Assembly: GCA_021464245.1 (NCBI GenBank)
Contig: JADCRB010000087.1
Location: 62,001-126,000 of the forward strand
Direction of reading: 5' to 3'
Source: Carallia brachiata
Lineage: Eukaryota > Streptophyta > Magnoliopsida > Malpighiales > Rhizophoraceae
DNA: 64,000 nt
Below the pieces are notes generated by a model. The model had not been told where the DNA came from. It did no database searches and saw only the letters and a list, made by a program, of their open reading frames with translations. Positions 9,032 through 21,689 of this stretch are shown one piece after another. The position numbers and the translations under genes were made by a program. Numbering within the stretch: the first letter of the stretch is position 1; every line of letters begins with the position of its first letter.

Positions 9032-12000
9032 CGTAGTAGGGAAAAATTGTTTGGCCATGTAATGATACCCTTCTTCATAATATGACGTTTCAAGAAGCAT
9101 TCTGATGACACAAATTTAGAACCAAAAAAAAAAAAAAAAAAGTTTCCCAAGTGTTAGAAGTGGATATATTTTGAATCATACTGTTTTGGATATATAAAAA
9201 CTAACTTATACCGCAACACAATTTTATGAATTCATTTGAACACAATAAAAATTTATACTACATTTAAAATGCTTTGTATGATATGAATAATATTTTATAC
9301 AATAAGAAATTTTGATACAAATATATCACTATAGACATTTTTATGTTGTATAAAATATTATGCGTATACCATAAAAATATTTTATATATAATATAACATT
9401 TTATTGTGTCAAAATAATTTTATAAAATTTGCGTCTTGAAAAATTTTTTATTTAATAATGTCAAAATTTTTTATTTAATAATGTGTGAGGAACCAAAAGA
9501 GCCTCAAACATATAGTGTATCAGTAAAAAATAATCTGTCTTTTAAAAAACACTTTAATAATTAAAAATTTCGAGTTTATTTTTGATATTTTGTAATTAAA
9601 TTTTAAGAGAGATAAAAGACTTATAAAAATAAAAACTGTCACTTCCATAGCTTCATTGCTTACTAATTAAAAAAAAAAAAAGAAAAAATGACTATACACA
9701 TTAAATGTATAATCCCATCATGAAAGACAACACCTTTTTAGGAGCAATGGCTTTAACAGCCAACAAGATTTTTTATAAATTTTTGATAACAGCAAGTAAC
9801 TTTATTTAAATAATTTTAAAATAATTATATAATTTATCAACGTTATTTGATAATTTATTTTTTTAAATTTAATTATTTAATAATTTCTACCATCTTAAAA
9901 GCAACTTTGAAACTATTCAAATGAATTAACTAAACGTTTTCTTTTGTAAAATATTTTACACCACATGTAAATAGATTTAAATTAACTATCGTACAATTTT
10001 TTTTTTCATAACACAAAAATTCATTATAGAGACATTAGTCACCGTAAGGTTAAATCGAGAATTATTTATTAATATTTTCATTCAACTTCCCTTATAAAGT
10101 GGATCCAAGGATGGGGAGAAAGATACTAAGGGCGATGGTCATGGTGTAGCCGTTAGTGAGTTCCCATATCAGATCAGCGATCTACCAGATTTTAATGGCA
10201 TGGCTTGGTATCATACACATATCTTTTGCTTTCTTTGTATCTCCATTTAATTTCTTAGCCGGCCTCAATGTTTGAGCAAAATTTGCCTTTGAGGTGGAAG
10301 TTAACTTGAGTTTATCATACAAAAAAAATTGTTGTCAATTAACCAAGTTGATCCTATGTTTTGAATTTAATTGATGGTAACCATATCACTTAATCTAGTA
10401 AATAATCTTTTATTGGATGTATGGATTAGACCATATTCTAAGATACAACTCTTTATCTCAATCTTATGAATTTTCTATTACCAAAAAAAAAAAAAAAATC
10501 ATACTGATTTTTTCTACGGTAAATAGAGTCTCAATAACTATTCATATAGAATTGGAACAATCGCACCATTTTATTTTATTTTATTTTATTTTATTGGTTA
10601 AACCAAAATTAATCATTTCTCTTTTTGATAGTTCTCTAGTCGTCTGGAAGAAATCCAAACAATAAACTCAAAATAACATCAAGACATCGTTTTTGTCATT
10701 GGTTTTACCATTTCATGACTCCTTTTGGTGCTTTACGCAACATTTGAAGCAACTTTGGCAATTAATTTAAGTCAAATTTGAAAAGATTCATAACCAAAAA
10801 GAACATAAATTTAGATTTTTGTTTTGTGCATTTTTACATGAACTTATTCTTTTATGAGTTAATATGAACTCTGCTTTTTGTATCATATATAATATCTCTC
10901 ATCAGGGTGCTTATGATGAAATCCATTTGCCAACTAACTTTTGGCATCAGTTTGAAAATAGATGTCATGTATATTGTCAATTATTGTAATTAATTAAACA
11001 ACCAGAATTTAGATGCAAAAGCACGGATACTAAGTTTATTAAAATTTTGTATTAAGTGACAGAATTGTATTTTGATTCATCGATATTGATTTGAAGATTG
11101 GAAGACAAAAGGTATTAATTTCAAGTTAAGTTTTAGAATTTTTGATCTATATCTGTTTTATTTTTATGTTGTAAAATCGACCTCAGAGGCTCAGACGTTA
11201 CTACGATTTTTTAAAATTAACCCTCCGTGCCTCTTTTTATTGTGTCACAGTGGCCTCTATGCAATCATTTTTTTAAAAAAATTAAATTTTTTTAAAAGAT
11301 ATCAGAATTTTTTTATTTGAACAAAAAAAAGTTAGCAAAAACTCATAAAAAATTCCTGAATATTTATAAAAAAAATTCAAAATTTTTTTATTGAAAATCC
11401 AAAAATTTTTCAGGAAGACCAGTATAATTATAAAACAAGCAGAATTTTGAAAAAAAAATAAAAAATTTTGAAAATTAAAATAAATCCAAAAATTTTTCTC
11501 TTTCTCTCTCTATCACTCTCATACTCTTCATCTCTATCTTTATCTCTCTAGCTCTCTTCTATGTTTACAGTTTCAAACATCCCATGAATACCCTTCTCAC
11601 ATATTTTTGTTCAACCCAAAATATCAAAATTTACAAATGTAGGGATATAAAGAGAGGAGAAGAAAGATAAAGCCCTAGACAGAGAGAAAAAGAGAATTTT
11701 TTTAATTTTTCAAAAAGCTAAACATTTAAAAAAGAATTTTTTATTTTTAGTAATAATTTCGGAATTTTCATATTTTTTATAAGACTTTTGTAGATTTGGG
11801 AGACTAATTTATTCTAATGACAGAAAAGTCGAGGGATTTTGGAAAATGAAAACAAAGTAGATGCAAATCTAAAAACACTAAAACGTGGGGTGGATTTATA
11901 TATTTATTATTTTTTTTTCCAAGTTTGAAATGTGCTTGGTAAGATCTTACATCGCTAATGATAAAACGTGCAAAACACGACTGCAAAGATTATAAAGCCA

Positions 12001-13732
12001 TAAAAAAATATCATCATCTAAGAAATTAATTTTTTAATTTTTTACAAAAAGGGCGAACCAATGTAGCATTGTTTCTCCACCTTGTCTTTAAAATACATAA
12101 ATCATAAACCCCAATCAAGTGGCGTGCTTTTTTTTTTTTTTTTTAGGAGCAGAGACAGTGTAAGGGTGTGCTATGCAACAAAAGTTTCTTTCTATTGTAT
12201 AGGCATGACCCAACGATAATGTATTAGATGTTATGATTTTAGCGGACCCATGATAGAACGTTGGTTTGGTTTGATGATGCACTAGATATTATTGTTCTCT
12301 ACGGACCAACAATCGGTGGTTGAATTTGTCAAATGGTCTTGTGCTACAGTGTCTACAAGCTTGAGCAAGATTTCAATTTTCGTTTGTAACAATGGGGCTG
12401 TAAAATTCCCATATACCTTGTGTTAATTGATGTGCTCAAAATTGTTCAAATCAAATTCTCTTCCTGTTATGAATACTTGATGAATACAAGAAAAGATTCA
12501 TGTAACAATACCTTAATTAAATTGGGTATTAATGTTTCCTCATGGTGAGGAAATTTGGAGGTAAGAAAGTTATTAATTGGACAGTTGCGGTGCAAATATA
12601 CACTTTTGTTACTTTGTTCTTTTTTTCTCTTTTCTCTTTTTTCAACGAGGAAACAATATATTCGGTGAGCCAAGTGGCTTACAAAAGGTATAAAAAGCAA
12701 TAGGGAGGAGTTGGTCACAATAACACAAAATATGTAGTCTCTTCTGGTGCTCTTTTAAGATAAATTGGCTAACGATCATAACTATTCATTATCTGATATG
12801 CTTTAGTAATTTAGTGTAAATGAAAATGTAGCTACTGGTCTTTAGCCAAATCCAACATGCATTCTTCCTTGTGCTTTTGTTTTTTTACGAATTATTGGAT
12901 TTAATTTTCCTTTGGCTAATTTTTGATAAAGCCTTATGTTGATGGACAAATTATGAAGGCTATTATAGAAAATTACATGAATATGATACTTTGGCATCAT
13001 AATTTTTTTTTATATATATTTTATTTCATTAGCCTTTAAAATACTAAATGAACAAAATATGGCATATGCGATAACAACATAGGCTAGCATCTGCAACCTA
13101 GTTTTAACCATGAGTTTTTTTAGTTGAATTGTCTTAGTCATTTCTGAAGTTGAAAGTCTCCAGTATCATCCACGATCTGGTCCAACAAGTTTAATTAGTG
13201 ATCATTTAAGTTTTTGGACTAGTTTATGACCAGTTTTTGAACCATTAGTAAAAATTGGACTAGTCAGATTAAACCAACAAATATTAGAAATTATAATTTG
13301 ACTCCAAATTTTGGATACCTAAGTATCCACCGTAAACTTTTCCTTGTTTGAACCTTGCCCTTAACTTTAAGTTAAGGCTATGCTATCCTAATAATTGAAA
13401 TCCTAAATTTAATTAAAATTTTTAATTTATTTTTAAATTTAATCAAAACTTTCAATTTAGTTGGTAAAACATAGAAATTAATATCTAATCATCATTTATA
13501 AGCATTATTTTTTCAATTACTTTTATAAATATATATTTATTATTAAACACAAGTTTTATTCGTTCAAATACTAGTTGAATCAGTTGAAATTTGAATTACT
13601 AGTTTTCTTAGTTTGCTGACCAATCTGATTCTAACAATACTGGTATCATCAGGAGATGCTTAACAAAAGACAATATTTTATTTCATCACCTTGAAGGTGA
13701 CGTGCTTGCTAATTTTACTCCATTTTTGAATG

Positions 13733-13860
13733 AGTAAAATTTACTTATAATTTGACACTATACAATTTATTTTTTTATATTTTTTTATTTCAAGTGAATT
13801 TCATTTATTCTGTAGTGTAAGATCATTAGTAAGTTATACTCACTAAAAAATATGAGTGAA
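13733..13860. mobile_element. Palindromic MITE (dispersed family), copy 1
   Basis: AGTAAAATTTACTTATAATT leads into an imperfect inverted copy ending near 13860, with a TTTATTTCAAGTGAATTTCA centre. The same design recurs near 17690, 22655, 25030, 49365 and 50555. Confidence 0.55.
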
Positions 13861-15399
13861 ATTAGAAATCTCTTAATATATGATACATTCAAAGCTTGGT
13901 GATAGCTTAGCTAATTATTTTGCCCATATTTCTTATAGTTGTCATAGAAAACTCATTCAAAGCAAAGAGATGGGTGGATAGAAGATGAGATGTACAAATG
14001 TGAAGGAAGAGAAGTAGTTGTGGAGCTCAACTCTAATGTGGATAGTAAAGAAATTAAAAAAAGAAAAAAGTTACATTTTCTAAAAAAAAAAAAAACTTGA
14101 AATAGTGACTGAATTTTATGTGCAACTAACTGGATTTCATGTGCAAAGAAATAACAGTGATTTTTTTTTTCTTCTTAGTTGTACTTGAAATCAAAGCGAT
14201 TGTAAACGAAATACAGTTAGTTGCATTCGGATAGCATTTCGAGCAGCATTCCGTCCGGAAATGTAACAGTGCTATTAAAAAAATAAAAAAGAGATATTTT
14301 CACGAACAACAGATCGACAAACAAGATAGCACAAGTCAATTTGAAGTAACATCTCAGTCCACAATTGGTTGTTAACTTTTCCAAATGCTAAACTGCTAAT
14401 TCAAACTAGACCTGCATGTCTACCTAATTCATTATCCTAGAAGAATTTAATCTTTTCTTCTTTATTGAGCCCAAAGGAGCCCATGAAATCCATATTAATA
14501 TCGACCAATTTAGGCATGTTGGATGAGGACAAGCACTGGTGTAACTTTATTCCTCCAATTGCAGCTAGCAATAATGGACAAACCACAACTCCAATTTTAT
14601 ACTAAATATTTCTAATAAAAAATTAATAGAGAAGGAAATTGAGATTAGATGGTTAACTATGACATAGAAACGATGTAACAAAGATGTAAGTTTGCTTTCT
14701 ATGTTTTACTATAAAATTGTAAAAATTTGATAAATTCTTGATCTAAAACAACTTAAACATTTAGGACTTACAATATAATTGATACCAAGGAAGTGTTTTC
14801 TATGTAAGTAACCCGATTAACCTTTGGGTTCTATACCATGTTTGTCATTCTCGTATTTAATTTGACAATGCCATATTTTTAATTGATTTTGTGTGCAATG
14901 TAAGAGATTACTTGTTGTGTATCTAATAACTGGATGAGAATAAACTACCAAAAAAGAAATGGAAAACGTGAAGCAACCTTATAATGAAATAGTAGTTTTT
15001 TTATTAAAATTTTATAACAAAAATTATACGATGTCTACAAATTTTAACTAAATGTACTTATAACCCGAATACAATGTGAAAAAAAAAAAAAAAAAAGTGG
15101 GAAAACGGAAACAAGAAAATATTTCATGGTTTTACAATTTTCACCAGAGATTGTGTACATTTTATTTGATCTACATGCACATTTTGTTAGTTCCAACTTC
15201 TAACGCATGTTACACGGGTAATTTTAAAAGAATTAAAAAATTATTTATATTCAACGTGCCGGCATGGTAGTGTCTGTGTCTTCCATTATGATAACATTTC
15301 TTTTGATGCACTTAATCGGGCGAGCTCACCTTCCCAATTAACCAAAAAGGCCGCAGGGTTCCACACTTTCCGTGGGTTGAGCCTAATCCTGGTTGACCA

Positions 15400-15480
15400 G
15401 TGGACACCCACCAACACTACAACTAACCAACCAAAAGTATTTGATCACTTACGAGGATTTCTCCTCGTGTATATAAACAA
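15400..15480 (+). promoter_or_regulatory. CHS core promoter: TATA box, palindrome, MYB-type sites
   Basis: TATATAA lies at 15470-15476, about 170 bp before the start codon. Immediately upstream, ACGAGGA (15451-15457) and TCCTCGT (15462-15468) form a perfect 7-bp inverted repeat with a TTTC spacer. Further upstream, ACCAACACTACAACTAACCAACC-like sequence (15409-15432) resembles the AC-rich MYB elements common in phenylpropanoid promoters. Confidence 0.6.
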
Positions 15481-15645
15481 TGCAATTCCCTGTCCTGTCT
15501 CACACAGGGATTGCGGGCTTCGGCATCTAGGCAGTTGTCTGTCGCTGAATATAGTGAATACCATTTAATCAGCGCCCCAAAAGCCCTTCTTCCCTTTGCC
15601 TTAGCCTTCTCATAATATACGTCTAGCGAGGTTCCAACAGCCCCA

Positions 15646-17459
15646 ATGGCCGCAACTATTGAGGAGATCAGAATGGCTCAGAGAGCAGAGGGTCCAGCCA
15701 CCGTACTAGCCATTGGCACCGCCACCCCATCAAACTGTGTGTACCAGGTTGACTTCCCAGACTACTACTTTAGGACCACCAACAGCGAGCATATGACTGA
15801 CCTCAAAAAAAAATTCAAGCGCATGTGTAAGCACTAAACTCCTTTTTGGTCTTTTATGTCAGTTTGCCAAATTTTAATTTTTGGGTCTCTTCACAGTTTA
15901 CAATTATAAACATGATGTTGTTAATTAAAAGGGAAAAAGTAAATTTTAGAATCAGGCATTTATCTGAAAGTTAGTTTGTGCAACAAAATTGTTATTTTGT
16001 ATAATAAGACTGTTATTTTGTATAACAAGAAAAATTTATATTTTTCTTATTGTACAAAATGAAACTCTTGTTATACAAAGTAGCAGTCTTGTTATATTCG
16101 GACAGATGCTCGATTCTAAAAGTGTAATGACACCTTAATTAAAATTTTTTTTATTAATATAATTTACTTATAATTTTACAATATTTAACTTTTTTTTTAA
16201 TTTTAAATAAATCTATGTTTATCATATATGTGGTTCTTGTATGTAGCGTATGATTATATGTTATACTTATCACAAGTCAAATTAGAAGCGGCGTCTTACG
16301 AGTTATGCTTTATACTGCTAAGCCTACGTTCAAGCTAGTCGAACTAGTATATATATATACACATAGGAATCTAAAAGCACTTAAAAGAAGCAGAAAGAAG
16401 ACTGATAGGCTGGTCGGAAGGCTCGATGAAATTTATTAATTTCAAAATGTATGTGCAGGTGACAAATCAATGATCAAGAAACGGTATATGCACCTAACTG
16501 AAGAGATACTAAAGGAGAACCCAAACATTTGTGCGCACATGGCGCCTTCATTGGATGCACGCCAAGATATAGTGGTGGTGGAGGTCCCCAAGCTTGGAAA
16601 GGAAGCAGCTGTCAAGGCCATCAAAGAGTGGGGCCAACCCAAATCCAAGATCACCCACCTCGTTTTCTGCACAACCTCCGGCGTCGACATGCCCGGGGCA
16701 GACTACCAGATTACAAAGCTCCTTGGCCTCCGCCCCTCCGTCAAGCGACTCATGATGTACCAGCAGGGCTGCTTTGCTGGAGGGACCGTGCTCCGTCTGG
16801 CCAAGGACCTGGCGGAGAATAACAAGGGCGCCCGTGTTCTTATTGTCTGCACCGAGATTACTGCCGTGAATTTCCGCGGCCCATCTGACGCTCACTCGGA
16901 TTCCATGGTGGGTCAAGCTCTGTTCGGCGATGGCGCGGCAGCGATCATCGTTGGTGCGGATCCTGATAATTCCGTCGAGCGCCCATTGTTCCAGCTTGTG
17001 TCCGCCGCGCAGACGATCCTCCCTGATTCTGATGGTGCGCTTGAAGGACACTTGCGCCAAGTGGGTCTAACTTTTCACTTGTCAAAGGACTTACCTGGGC
17101 TGATTGCAAATAACATAGAGAAAGCCCTAGTAGATGCCTTCACTCCCCTTGGCATTAGCGATTGGAACTCCATCTTCTGGATTGCCCATCCGGGTGGCCG
17201 GGCCATTCTCGACCTGGTTGAGGCCAAACTGAATCTGAAGGAAGAGAAGCTAAGAGCATCCAGGCACGTGCTGAGCGAGTATGGCAACATGTCAAGTGCT
17301 TGCGTGATGTTTGTCATGGACGAAATAAGAAAGCGTTCGGTGGATGAAGGGAAGGCCACCACAGGTGAAGGGCTAGAATGGGGTGTCCTTTTTGGGTTCG
17401 GCCCTGGCTTAACGGTGGAGACTGTTGTGTTACACAGTCTCCCCATCACAGGTCACTAA
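15646..17459 (+). CDS. CHS-like: Chalcone synthase-like type III polyketide synthase, two exons, intact
   Basis: Exon 1 is 15646-15826 and exon 2 is 16459-17459. The intron starts GTAAGC, ends TGCAG and splits the Cys codon in KRMC-DKS, the conserved CHS intron site. The joined frame is 393 aa, the family length. In Medicago CHS2 numbering the catalytic Cys164 (QQGCFAGG), Phe215 (LFGDG), His303 (IAHPGG) and Asn336 (GNMSSA) are present, as are the CoA-binding Lys55, Arg58 and Lys62, gatekeeper Phe265, and the GFGPG loop. CHS condenses p-coumaroyl-CoA with three malonyl-CoA to naringenin chalcone in the cytosol. Odd residues: Thr197 is Asn, Leu206 is Ser, Leu268 is Ser, and the invariant-looking Pro307 is Arg. 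The product may therefore differ from chalcone, for example a shorter polyketide or pyrone. The call as a type III PKS is near certain; true CHS activity is not. Confidence 0.93.
15944..16122. mobile_element. Foldback MITE inside the CHS intron
   Basis: The outer ends TTTTAGAATCAGGCAT and ATGCTCGATTCTAAAA are inverted repeats. Inside are further inverted blocks, TTTTGTATAACAAGAAAAA against TTTTTCTTATTGTACAAAA and TTGTTATACAAA. It is non-coding. It makes up about 180 of the 632 intron bases. Confidence 0.7.
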
Positions 17460-19400
17460 ACAATTGCTTGGCGGCTGTGGGACTGGGGGGTGCGGAAGAA
17501 ATATGGAAAGGGAAACATTTCCCATATGGAAAACTTGCACATTTAATACAAGTCCCCCCGCACATTTAATCTGCCTCTTCTACAATCAGTTATTAATAAT
17601 AAGTCCAAGAAAAATCTTCTGCAAGCAGTTAATAATAAGTCTAAAAAATATAAGCTGGTCTCGTAACAGTTCTTGTTAATTTTATTTTTTTTAATAATGA
17701 AATTTATTTATAATTTAATAATATATAATTTTTTTCTTTAATTATTTTAAGTGAATTTTATTTATTATATAATATAAAATTATAAATAAATAATATTTAC
17801 TAAAATTGTGTGAATTTAAATTAAAAATCCCGCAATTTTGTTGTTTGTGTTGTATCGTACACTTTGGCAGCGGTAGCACTTGCATGCAAAATCCGCAAAT
17901 CCAATTGCCATGCAACTGGTCACTTGCATGCTCTCTCATTAAAGCATAGGACCCAACTAGGCAAACCGATTATCTTACACACCTAGATACATACCCACTG
18001 AGGTGGAATGTGCGATGACACTGGCCCTTTGAATTCAATAATCCCGGTCATCGATCCAACGTGTAAAGTAACTGGGTCCTACAAGTGAAAGTTAATAGTA
18101 CATCTAGAAATGCACCGAAAAGAAAAGGGTAAAGTTTTTTTTTTTTTTTTTGTTCTCCAAGAAAAGGGAAGTTCACTGCAAACTAGGGTTCAAAGCTGCA
18201 GCTTTCGAAAATAGCCAATAACTTCAGCAAGAAAAAAAGTGTGCAGCTACCAATTGGAATGAGAACTAGGAAGAGGTAGAGAATTGAGGATCAAACCTAT
18301 CGGTAAGAAGTTGGTGGACATTTAATATTTCTTCTTTTTAACTCTAGGTAGTTAGATGAACAAATATAGATATTGAATGCTTCACTCCCTTCGCAATCTT
18401 CACTTTACCTCTCTCGTTTGATTCACTGGTTCCTTCTCAGAATAACGGCCAACCATCGATATTTGCTTTTTCCTCCAAAAATTGAAGTCGCCCTTGTTCT
18501 CTCCACAGACAATAGTGGCGACGCTTCCCCAATCTCTTTCGCTATATCTAGGGTTTTTTCCCATACAAATTATTGGAAATTTTTACAACTCAATTGCCCT
18601 GTCATCTTCTTCAAACCCCTAAATGCCACGCAGATATCATTTTTCATTCTGCCACGTATGATGCATGGATTTCTCGGTACATTTAATCGGTGTATGAAAG
18701 ATTTCCGTAAAGCATATATAAGGTAATCATGTCATGTATTAATATTATAAAAAAGAAGTTTATTGAAAGTTTCTTTTTATTTGTTATTAACTAATTATTG
18801 ACTTGTTGATTGGGCATATCTCACATGACTGAGAGTAATGAATATTAATTATAAAGCGTAAATTTAAATTTCAGATTTTGTCCACATAATTCTCACTCTC
18901 CTATCGTTGTTCTAAAATCTATAATGAATAAAAAAAATTAATAATTTTTAATTTTGTAATTTCTTTGTATTTTTATTTTCAATTATAATTTGCAAAAGTT
19001 TAAAGGTAATTTAATTATTAACATCAATGACCATTTCGATCCTCCTTAAATCATTTAGTATTTTTGCCAAGAGAAGATGATCATTTCATTAATGACCATT
19101 TCTTTCTTCTTCTCACCAATTTGAATAGCTTAGCAGCCATTTTCTTTTCGTCTTCCTCTGCCGATAGATCGATTTGATCTATTTGTGCTACTTTGCATTT
19201 CAATATTAGAAAGAAGATGTCCAAGTTATTTTCTTAACAAAATTACTCCTCATTGATTGTCCTTGATTGTTTATAGTCTCAACTCCTAATATTGCAAATT
19301 ACTCCCCTTAATTTTAGGGGTAAATGATATAAATTATTTTGTTGTAAACATCGCCATTGTTGTAATGTTTACTATTAAAAAAATTGTCACCCGTCAAAAC
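17460..19400. other. CHS 3' flank and intergenic DNA
   Basis: The first 350 bp include the CHS 3' UTR and a palindromic MITE near 17690-17805. The frame at 18373-18726 (117 codons) has no recognisable domain and I do not support it as a gene. A stretch near 18540-18570 reads AAACCCTAGATATAGCG on the minus strand, like a 5' leader, but no gene follows. Confidence 0.5.
17690..17805. mobile_element. Palindromic MITE (dispersed family), copy 2
   Basis: GAAATTTATTTATAATTTAA is mirrored by TAAAATTATAAATAAATAAT around a TTTTAAGTGAATTTTATTT centre. A related copy lies near 22655 beside the CHS remnant. Confidence 0.6.
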
Positions 19401-19409
19401 GGCATTTAA

Positions 19410-21660
19410 ATTTTTATTTTCTTAAATAACGGTCATAGACAATTACCATACTTTTTTTTGCCATAAGTGCCGTACTAATTAGAATTAATTAAATTTCAGA
19501 AAGTCATTAACTCTTTTCATAAATTCTCCTAATTTTATTAGAATTAATGGTAGACACATACAACAACATTTACAAAATATATTATTTATATGACTTCAAT
19601 ACTATGTGTGTACGTGTGTGTGTGTGTATATGTATATATATATATATCCTATACAAATTTTAAGTTCTCATTAATTACTAAAATATATAGCAATTATACC
19701 ATTTTGTGTTTATCAAAATCTTTTAATTTAATTAATTAATGGAAAACTTAGAGAAAGTTTCCTTATAATTTTAGTTACCGTGTGGTAAAAAGTTACAATT
19801 TTCCTCTTCAATTATTTGCTATTTTTAAATTATTTCTAAAAATAAAATAGAATTAGGTTAGTTACTGCTTATTAATCTGTTAATTAATAGCATTTTAATC
19901 AATATACTAATTGCCCTCTTCAATATATAACTTATAAGGTATTAGTAGCGCATTGTTAAATGGAATGCAAAGAATACCAAGTACGTTTGCACAAATTAAG
20001 GTCTGCAGTGAATTGACCAGATGGATTTCCTCTTACCCAAACATTAAAGTTGTCATATTTAAACGTTCCATCTTTTAAAGTCAAGGAGTCCCAGTCAGTG
20101 GGGCTGGTTCACTTCTCTCTGTCTCTCTTTCAATTGAGTTCACTTAGTTCAATCTCACTTTTACCAAATTGGATAACTCAATCTCAGAATGCAATTGCTT
20201 CTTCGACATTCGCCTCTATTTCTTTTATCGTTTTGTTTCTATTTTGAAGCCTTGGATATTCTTATTTTTGTTCCGTCATATTTCCAAAGAATTGTAGTTG
20301 TAAAACTATTGGAATTTTGCATTTTTTAGGCCTATTTACTATTTTGCCTGCTTTTGTTTTGTTCTGTTTTTTTTTTTTTTGTGTGGGAATTTTAGTAGAT
20401 TCAGATTAGAGAGTAACAGTTGTGTACCTATAAGAAACAATTGTGATCCTATAAAAAACTATCTCATTACTATCAAATATAAAATAGTTATTTAAAACCT
20501 AATTTTTGTGGAGCATGCCACATCAGCTTTTTGAACTTAGAAAATTAAGGAGAAATTTTCTCTTTCCTTTATAAATTAATATATCATATACAGACTTAGG
20601 AAAATGGAATATATATATATGTATATATATATATTTTTTCATCATTTAAACGCGGAATGAATTTATTAGAGGTCAAGATTCTCATTTAGCATATGCTAGA
20701 TATTGAGAATATGATATATAGAGTTTATTTATACATGTACAACATTCATGTCAAAACTTTGATCATAATTATATTAAGTAATTTAAAAAATAATGTTACA
20801 TAATTTATAAATAAATCAACCGAGATACTTTGAAAGTAGTGGAACGACGAAATATTTTAATGCAATAAATTGAGTTAGTTCCCATTAGGTAATGTCATGA
20901 GAGCAATTGGTTAAAGTTATAATTTTTGTGAGAAAAGAAAAACTTTTTGACTTTACAAAAACAATTTTAAAATAAAAATAAAGTAATGTAAAATGTTAGG
21001 TAGCGAATTTATATATAAAAAATAAACTATTAATTGTCCAATTTTCAATCTATGATGGCCACATCTGAAACAAAGAACGATGTACCGAGTGTCAATCTAA
21101 AATATTGCAAACTTATATTAAACTAAAACTATTTTATAAATATTCAGTTTAGTTGGCTTAAACATGCTCTTTTAGTACTAAAAACTATTTCCGAACCAAA
21201 ATTTCTGATTTTCAATTAGGTTGATTAACCAATTATCAAATTGATTGATTACCCAAAAATTAGTTCAGTTTAGTTGGATTTTATCAATTAACTAAAATTG
21301 TCAATTTTTTTAACAACCCTAGATTAGTAGTTGACGCTTCAGCGAACATGAAGTTCACTTGTATATGATTGCTTTTTATTGTTAATGTAAATGCAGGAGT
21401 CCGGAAGTGGTAGTTGGCACGTGCCAACAAATGTAGGCGATGATCTTGAAGCCCCATGGCACTGGCACATATGTGCCTATCTTCATTTGGTTGAAGCCAA
21501 CGGAGCCACTTCAAGCTGCCAAATCTCTTTTTTTTTTTTTGTCATATATACAGCAAATCAAATCTTATTAGTCACAGCATCCACGGGCGAAACTGGACAC
21601 CCTAATATTCTATTAACAACCATCAGTCAGAAATCTCAACACCTCTGACTCCTATATAAG
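19410..21660 (+). repeat. Duplicated non-coding module D1
   Basis: This block aligns by eye with 23005-25560 (D2) and 53105-54960 (D3), sharing landmarks such as TTTTCCTCTTCAATTATT, AGTCCCAGTCAGTGGGGCT, GAAGCCTTGGATATTCTTAT and CAGCAAATCAAATCTTATTA. It ends with a TATA box (TATATAAG, 21653-21660) and carries two G-box-type palindromes at 21414-21427 and 21464-21477, so it looks like a promoter region without a gene. A GT/AT microsatellite lies at about 19603-19647. Short frames in it are not supported as genes. Confidence 0.75.
21414..21477. promoter_or_regulatory. Paired perfect palindromes around ACGT/CATATG cores
   Basis: TTGGCACGTGCCAA at 21414-21427 is a 14-bp perfect palindrome centred on a CACGTG G-box. 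GGCACATATGTGCC at 21464-21477 is a second 14-bp perfect palindrome. D3 keeps the first exactly (54792-54805) and has a near-copy of the second (54841-54856). Such palindromes suit bZIP or bHLH dimers. Confidence 0.6.
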
Positions 21661-21689
21661 CCAACAAAAAAAATAAAAAAAGTAGTAAA

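Larger units (their letters stand above)
8586..15300. other. Intergenic, AT-rich, no gene supported
   Basis: Both strands were read and no coding region longer than noise was found. Contents: a foldback element at 8889-9031, a (TTTTA)n run at about 10568-10594, a CT-rich stretch at 11497-11560 with a purine-rich partner at 11650-11700 that may form a weak inverted repeat, several poly-A/T tracts, and a palindromic MITE near 13733-13860. Frames at 10417, 11804, 12467 and 15076 lack family motifs and coding-like composition. Confidence 0.6.

Noticed and set aside
16548..17449. Long minus-strand frames opposite CHS exon 2
   Set aside because: Shadow frames of a GC-rich conserved coding exon; they lack any family motif.
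18373..18726. 117-codon plus-strand frame
   Set aside because: No domain, no promoter or splice support, and composition like the surrounding non-coding DNA.
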